Both the position numbers and the translations under genes were made by a program. This document shows, in pieces, positions 57,995-64,000 of a stretch of 64,000 nt of DNA (positions are counted from its first letter, which is position 1; each line of letters starts with the position of its first letter). A model generated the notes under the pieces. It was not told where the DNA came from and searched no databases. It worked only from the letters and a program-made list of their open reading frames with translations. The stretch lies in assembly GCF_000346465.2 (NCBI RefSeq), contig NC_034009.1, positions 19,115,606 to 19,179,605 on the forward strand. Direction: 5' to 3'. The DNA is from Prunus persica (taxonomy: Eukaryota > Streptophyta > Magnoliopsida > Rosales > Rosaceae).

Positions 57995-60300
57995 TCATCT
58001 TTCAGCGTCTTCAGAAGCTGGGGTCTTGCCCTCCTGATCCTGTGAGTTAGCATTAGGAACCGGCTGCTGACCTACTGCCCTCTCTTTGCTGAGGGCTGGT
58101 CTTGGTTCTACAGAATCCTGTTTAATGAGGGGATATTTCTCAACAGGCTTGCTAGATTCTAAATTACTATGGCTACTTGCTTCTGTTACTTCTCATTTCC
58201 TCCTTCATGCGCTTTTGTTTGGCCACTATTCATTTGCTTCTTTGATTCAACCACAATTTCCTTCAGAGTTTCTTCAAGTTTATGTAGTCTCACTCTCACC
58301 TCCAAAAGTTCCGGATTAGATTCTACTTCTTTTTCTTCAGCAGCATTTAGTTCTTTTTCTTTTTCTTTTGCTTTCGCTTCTTCTTTCTTCTTTCTTCTTT
58401 TTCTCCTCCAGTTCCTAAGATGATGATTTCGGTGAGGAGAGGAAAATAAATAAAAAGAAATCCAGTAAAGTTTTTAACCACAGGCAACCAAAAAGCAAGC
58501 ATCAGATTCAAGATTAACAAAGAAATAAACATTAGCGACACACATATCTTGGCCAATTTACAAATATGCCCTTATCAAATTTAACACCATATATTTAGAT
58601 ATCATATGATTAGAAAAGTTGAAGTTGTACATGGTTAGTTAGAACTTAGAAAGTTTACAACCTAACTTTTTCAATAATTTAAGGAAAAACTATGCACCCA
58701 TGATCTTCTAAATATCCAATATTTAGATAGCATATATACGGTTATACATGTGTGTGTGTGTTTGTGTCTTAGCATAGAGTTGGTAATACGCAAATCATTA
58801 ACCTAGTATATGTGAAACTTTTGGTTTCACAACACTATCGTTGCCAAGTCTCTAACTCAGGTAACTTCGAGGCATGCCATCAACATATGATGAGTGAATC
58901 AGTAAAAAATAAATAAATAAATAAAAACTCATTGCAGCATGTTTCTGAAAAGGTTGTTTAGAAAACTAGACAGATTCTTAAGGAGTATCCTTGGATTGTA
59001 AATGGTGAATTCAAACAATGAAAGAAGTATCATAGATTTAGAGCAAAGATGGAGAAAAAGAGAAAAAGATAGATGATGGTATGATGGAAGAAACACACAA
59101 TGGCATACAATCCAATAAAGAGCAACTAATATATATGCACTAAAGATATCAGCACAAAAGCATATTGGTTCAGTTACCGCTTCCATTCTTCTGATTTCGT
59201 AGCGGGCATATTGAGCCACTAGATACACAGCTGTTACACAAAATAAGTTCTTAGTTAGTAGTGTGAAACCATGAGAATCAAATATGAAACATGATTTACA
59301 CCCAAAGAAGGCATGCAAGCAAAGAACAGTTGTACCAAATGGAAATCGAGCCTAACCATGAAAAGGAGAAAGGTAAGAACATGTCTCAGATACCAGTCAC
59401 ATTTAAAGTACAGATAATCTTGTTCACTAATGATTTATTTGGCAAATAATCAGGAGCACGCAGTCACAAATAAGGTCATTCTAGCCTAGACGAGAAGAAA
59501 ATTAAGTGGCTTGCTGCAAAACTAGTGACAGTGTATCAAGTTCCTTTCTCAGTACTTATGTATTACCAAAGACCTAATCATTAAATTTGTTTCCTTTTAA
59601 CTCCAAACAGGAAATTCTAACAATTAAAGACTCAAAAAATTAGAATGATTTATTTGGGGTGGACTAAAATGCATTCCTTCTTAAATTTTACACATACACG
59701 AACATTTGCTTGAACATTTTTCTATCCTTGAACAACTTCAAAGAAATCAAGACCACCCTCAACAGGTGCTTCAGCAACTGGCTTCAAATTCAATATTTCA
59801 ACACCACCTTTGTTAGCACTCGTTCATTAAAACCTTAAAACACCCACCATGCTCCTAATTTCAATAAAATTTTCATTTTAACATTCTCCCAGCTACAAAG
59901 CGTCTAGTGTCTACATGCATGCACAAATTTGTTTCATACAATGCCAATGAGAACCAAAAACAACATACAAGATTTAAGAACAAAAACAAAACCAACAGAG
60001 AACAAATGAAAGAAACAGAAAATGCAAAGCAAAGCAACACCCAAACTTCTTTTTGGAAGGTCGACCAGTGAAGAGGACTTTTGCAGCTTTCATGAGGTCG
60101 AGCTTGTCCAGTTGCTTAAGTGAGTCATGGTATCTACTCAGACTTGTCTCCTCAGCATTGCCACTGCTGTGGTTGTAGTTTGTGTTGGTGTTCGTATTCG
60201 GGGCCTTGATGCAAAATGGTCTCCTTGGTTGTAATATCGTGTGTTTGAAGCATTTCGGGCGTCTAACAGAAGCAAGTAGCCGTAGTAGTTTAGAATCTAT
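57995..60300 (-). CDS. Predicted plastid membrane protein with coiled coil (function unknown; damaged)
   Basis: Exons by GT-AG and phase: 60041-60300, 59302-59351, 59178-59230, 57995-58414. The product starts with a basic, transit-peptide-like stretch (KLLRLLASVRRPKCFKHTIL), then SRYHDSLKQLDKLDLMKAAK and GRPSKKKFG. A membrane segment spans exons 2-3 (FHLVQLFFACMPSLAVYLVA), followed by RYEIRRMEA, a Glu/Lys coiled coil (PELLEVRVRLHKLEETLKEI) and a polar tail ending KTPASEDAER. No ATG is in frame at the expected start: ATAGATTCT at 60300 reads ATA where ATG-Asp-Ser-Lys would fit. Exon 4 needs one base removed in the purine run near 58385-58400 and one added near 58190. The plastid location is inferred. 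Confidence 0.65.
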
Positions 60301-60525
60301 CGGTCTTGGCTTGTAAAGCTGGGTGGTTTCCTATCATTGTGGATCCAAGTGTGCTGTGCGATCATGACCATCCTATGCTTAACCTCATCTCTACGTGTCA
60401 ATATATACATTTTGAGAAGTCATTAAGTTTGACTGTAAGATTCAACACATCCTATGCACCTAATCACTATTCTAAAATGATGTACACAGAAAAACAAACA
60501 CCTACTAGTATACAAAGTTTACATA

Positions 60526-63500
60526 CTATCTGATTGAAATTAAAGGTCTGCTTACTGATGTTGGAGATTGTTCTGCAATCGCAACGTCGCTGAATATCAT
60601 AAGCCTTAAATTGATGGAGAAGATTTCAGAATTATGTAGTGTAAACCCATGAGGAAGTCGTAAAGGTAGTCCTTTCCAGAGGTGTAAATTCACATATGGC
60701 ACCACAACAGTTTTGAGAATTGTTGACAATACAGCCTGCAGTTGAAAAATCTTGATGGTATTGATATCAAATGGAGCAATGGCTCTATATTAAGAGGAGA
60801 ATGTACAAGAGAAGATAAATTAAATTTTCCCTCAGATACATGTCATAAAAAATACACGGGACAAATTTGACGTAAAAAATGCATTTGAAAGTAATGTTGT
60901 CTAGGCTCTAGTCTGTAGACTATGTACTATAATTCAACTTATAAATTTTTCACGGAAAAAAAAAAATATAAATATTCTGCATAACATATCAAATCTTGTT
61001 TACCCCACAAGTTGATACAGGTTCATGAGCACTCACAGTTGGGGCTCATTAACAAGTAATTAAGACCAAGAGGTCCAAAAATTTACCTGCAGCTTGTACC
61101 ATGTCTCTACACTACTTTATATAACAGGAAATGCTTATATTCAACTATGATCGACAGGCTGGCTCTTTTAACAAAACTATATTAACAATGCTATGTGAAG
61201 TCACACAGAAAAAGAAAAGAAAAAAAAAAAAGAAGAAAAAAGCTCTGTAAAGTGCATTTGAAGCTTAAAACAATCATTTCAATCATTTCATGAAACAAAG
61301 GAATGTACCTGAACAAGATGCATGTGAAGGTTACCAATTTTGCTCCACTTCAAATATGCAGTAACATGATTCAATTTAATAGTACCAGCTAGTTTATTTA
61401 TCAAGATATCTGGAAAACATGAAGCATGATTCTCCTGCACCAACAAAAAACACATGGAAAATCATAATGAACAAGGTGATATAAATGTGCGTGAAACTAA
61501 TGGGAGGATACAATCACTCCAGGGAAGCATACCAATGATATGCACGCAACCGGTATTACTTCATCAGCATCCATGACACTAATTGTCACATCAGAGTAAA
61601 CAGTGATATTAATGCCATTGTTAACAGCTGTCATTATTGGTGGAGAAGATACAGATATATTAAGCTCCATATCTTCATTGGGATACTGCTTGTACAGTTG
61701 AGGAACAATGTATTTCCATCCAGCAGTATTCAAAAGGGACTGGTCTGGTGTTTTGTTGATCACCCATTGCATATAATTCTCCTAAACGAATACAAGGGGA
61801 AAAATAATATCTTAGTTTCACTATGTACTTGAACTCTAAAATATAGAGCTACAAGGGTACAAATCCGGCCAGGCACAGGTCAGTTCGTTGTGAAATGGTG
61901 AAGTAAGATTTCTGTAAACAGAAGTTTGATAACTATAGATAACCTTATTGGAAGAAGAATGAAGCGAATTTCAAAAAAGGAATAAATGAATGATTATTGT
62001 TTAGTATTATCTGAAGAAAAAAACAGAGGTGAAAAGAATAAACTTACATTGAAGAAAACTAAGGACACTGAGCTAAAGACATTTTCATGTAATGATATCT
62101 CAACCATCTTAGCTGGAGCATTGAAGAGAACATGATCTAGTGAACCTTTATTGTATAGGCTGGAAGCAAAATCATCATTGGGAGCCATGAATAGACCATT
62201 GATATGAAATTCAATGGAAGAATTACTCAATACAGGATTGCCCACAAATGTAACATTCAAAGCAGCAATGTCATCCAGTGCGATTTGTTTTGGAAGTGAT
62301 TTCAGTAAGGAGTCAAGCTTCATTATTCCTTCTCTGATTTTCTTGGAAATATTGTCTTCAACTGCAGAAACTATTTGACCTTCAAAAGCATCCACTAACC
62401 TGAAAGAGAATGTCAGAGGATCAACTGCAATATTTGTGGTCAGAAAAAGAATTTTAAACCATATGGGTGGACCTTAAGTGGCCTTGGTTGATATAGATGC
62501 AGATCCAACTACAAAAATTGGGAACAGGGGAGGGGGTATGGAACGACCTTTGACAGAAACAAAGAGGCACATAAGTCTTTCTCATAGCAAAGTTGATTAA
62601 GAGGATTGCATACCCTTGGTAAAGCCAAGATGCTCCACCATCTAACTTAATGGAGATATCTTTCACATAGCATCCGCATTCCAGAACAGACAGCTTAAGA
62701 GTTCCTTCTTGGCCATTCAAAACTAAGGTAACACCCACTTCCATACCTTCAACCTTTTTCAGAAGCACCACTTTTTAACAAGGTAAAATCAAACAAATTG
62801 GGGAGAAATAAGATTAAGTTTGCTAAGAACATTGTATCTTAGTTTAATTCATTCCAATCCTCTACCTCTTTCCTTTCAACAATTCAAGCTCAATGGAAAT
62901 TTCTCATGACTCGATGATCTTGGAACGCACATAACATACTGCAGCACATTACAGAGTTTGACCACAAAAAGTTCACTATAACTGCACTTTGTTTAACTGT
63001 ATCATAATTTCATTTTCTACTTACAAATCTGTTACATTGACTTATGATATGAAATTATGGGACGTATTGATTGGAACTCCACAAAAGAAACCAACATGAG
63101 GCTTCCTAAGGAAACAAGACAGCTCATGCCACTCCACGTTGGTCACTTCTCACTGTCCTCAAGAGGAAAAGAAAATACAGAAAATGGCTAGCCAAAAGGG
63201 TTATCAACTTATCAGAGGCCTATTGGTTGCATAAAATCTATGTCAAGTCTAATTAGAAGTGAACTACAAATTTCCAGAAAAAAAGAGGATAAAAACAGCC
63301 TCATCTACCATAATCCTATGTGTTGGTTCATAATTCAAATGCCATTAAAGCAAGATCAAAGCAAAATAAAAAGGAACAAAAAAGTTTATAAAGAAGAAAG
63401 AATAGCCTTTCTAAGTTGCTCCATATACCTGAATGGAGGCGTCCCCATTATCTGAAATATCAAATAACCAACTGCTATAAGAATACCACCAATCCATACT

Positions 63501-63838
63501 CAAATTTGCCGTGGCTCCTGAAGCAATTAAAGCAATACCTGAGTCACCAGTCTCCACATATGAAGAAGCAATATCAACATTATAGTTGTGATATTGGATA
63601 GAACAACATGAACTCGGCCAACAAGTGGGATTTTCACAGACTTTTCAATCTGAGGCAGTTGAAGGGGGATTATAGAGGAAACAGCCTGCTCTATTAGCAA
63701 GTCCTTGGAAAACTCAAGCCCCTTGCTGGATATGACAACAGATATGAATCCTTTTTCTTGGGTTCTTGTAGGAACAAGAAAAAATGATAAAATTATGAAG
63801 AAAATAGCAGATGCCATGAACTTTGTGAAGGAACCCAT
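60526..63838 (-). CDS. BPI/LBP-family secreted lipid-binding protein
   Basis: Six exons: 63429-63838, 62614-62753, 62048-62399, 61533-61781, 61309-61434, 60526-60735. All have GT-AG sites and matching phase except that exon 1 lacks one base (410 nt where 411 is needed). The frame breaks near 63580, after VHVVLSNIT, where NVDIASSYVETGDSGIALIA continues in the next frame. With that base the product would be about 495 residues, the usual size. A signal peptide (FMASAIFFIILSFFLVP) is followed by the BPI N-terminal barrel (GFISVVISSKGLEFSKDLL; EGTLKLSVLECGCYVKDISI; DGGASWLYQG) and the C-terminal barrel (WVINKTPDQSLLNTAGWKYI; PLRLPHGFTLHNSEIF). Plant members bind bacterial lipopolysaccharide and act in immune signalling. 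The ligand here is inferred from the family. Confidence 0.88.
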
Positions 63839-64000
63839 CTCAGAAAACAGTTAGATTAAGCTACTACAGCATGCACCGTGGAACTAGAGAATTGCAAAGA
63901 GCATGTCCTTTTGAAACTTTGGGGTGATAATCAAGAATTTTTCACAAAAAATCGATAACCAAATGAAAAAACAAGTCAAATTTCAACACAGGCCATGGGA
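63839..64000 (-). promoter_or_regulatory. Upstream region of the BPI/LBP gene
   Basis: The window ends 162 bases upstream of the start codon. No clear TATA box is recognised in this stretch. Confidence 0.3.

Overview
The window is plant nuclear DNA. It holds intron-containing genes of plant type (69-codon ribosomal protein L38, an intron-less plant matrixin, a six-exon BPI/LBP-family gene) set in dense layers of plant transposons (Ty3/gypsy, Ty1/copia, MULE, CACTA, hAT, MITEs). A eudicot fits best. A woody Rosaceae-like genome is only a guess. No bacterial, viral or CRISPR features were seen.

Layout. 1-3.9 kb: the pol end and 3' LTR of a decayed Tat-like gypsy element. 3.9-13.6 kb: a decayed MULE with a transposase pseudogene (+), a convergent DUF1985-type pseudogene (-), and a 2.5-kb solo LTR with target duplication inside its right terminal region. 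13.7-16.7 kb: a related long LTR. 16.7-20.4 kb: a second Tat-like LTR and leader running into a gag-protease fragment of a copia element. 20.4-23.6 kb: degenerate repeat DNA. 23.6-26.3 kb: a third copy of the long LTR family, minus strand. 26.3-29.35 kb: Athila-like 3' end and LTR. 29.8-31.2 kb: a 15-bp tandem repeat and an LTR-like leader.

31.5-50.0 kb is dominated by CACTA transposons. A 3,980-bp non-autonomous element (31553-35532, TSD tat) and a 10,827-bp element (39187-50013, TSD att) share terminal repeats and a dense palindromic subterminal motif (TTTGCGCGACGAA and its complement). The large one carries a TNP2-type transposase gene, interrupted by a 100-N gap, and a second Transposase_24-type gene. 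Between them lie a truncated third CACTA (35966-37226), a duplicated 3' scrap of the matrixin gene, and the intact matrixin gene itself (37455-38414, minus).

50.5-53 kb: a 572-bp solo LTR, a 183-bp foldback MITE and a hAT transposase remnant. 54-64 kb is the gene-rich end, all minus strand: RPL38 (54293-56003), a gene for a predicted plastid membrane protein with a coiled coil (57995-60300), and a BPI/LBP-family secreted protein (60526-63838). Exon phases for RPL38 and the matrixin are perfect. Several other genes carry single-base indels, which may be assembly errors. The host genes are not an operon or pathway; they are independent neighbours at the edge of a repeat-rich block. The CACTA pair looks like an autonomous/non-autonomous family.
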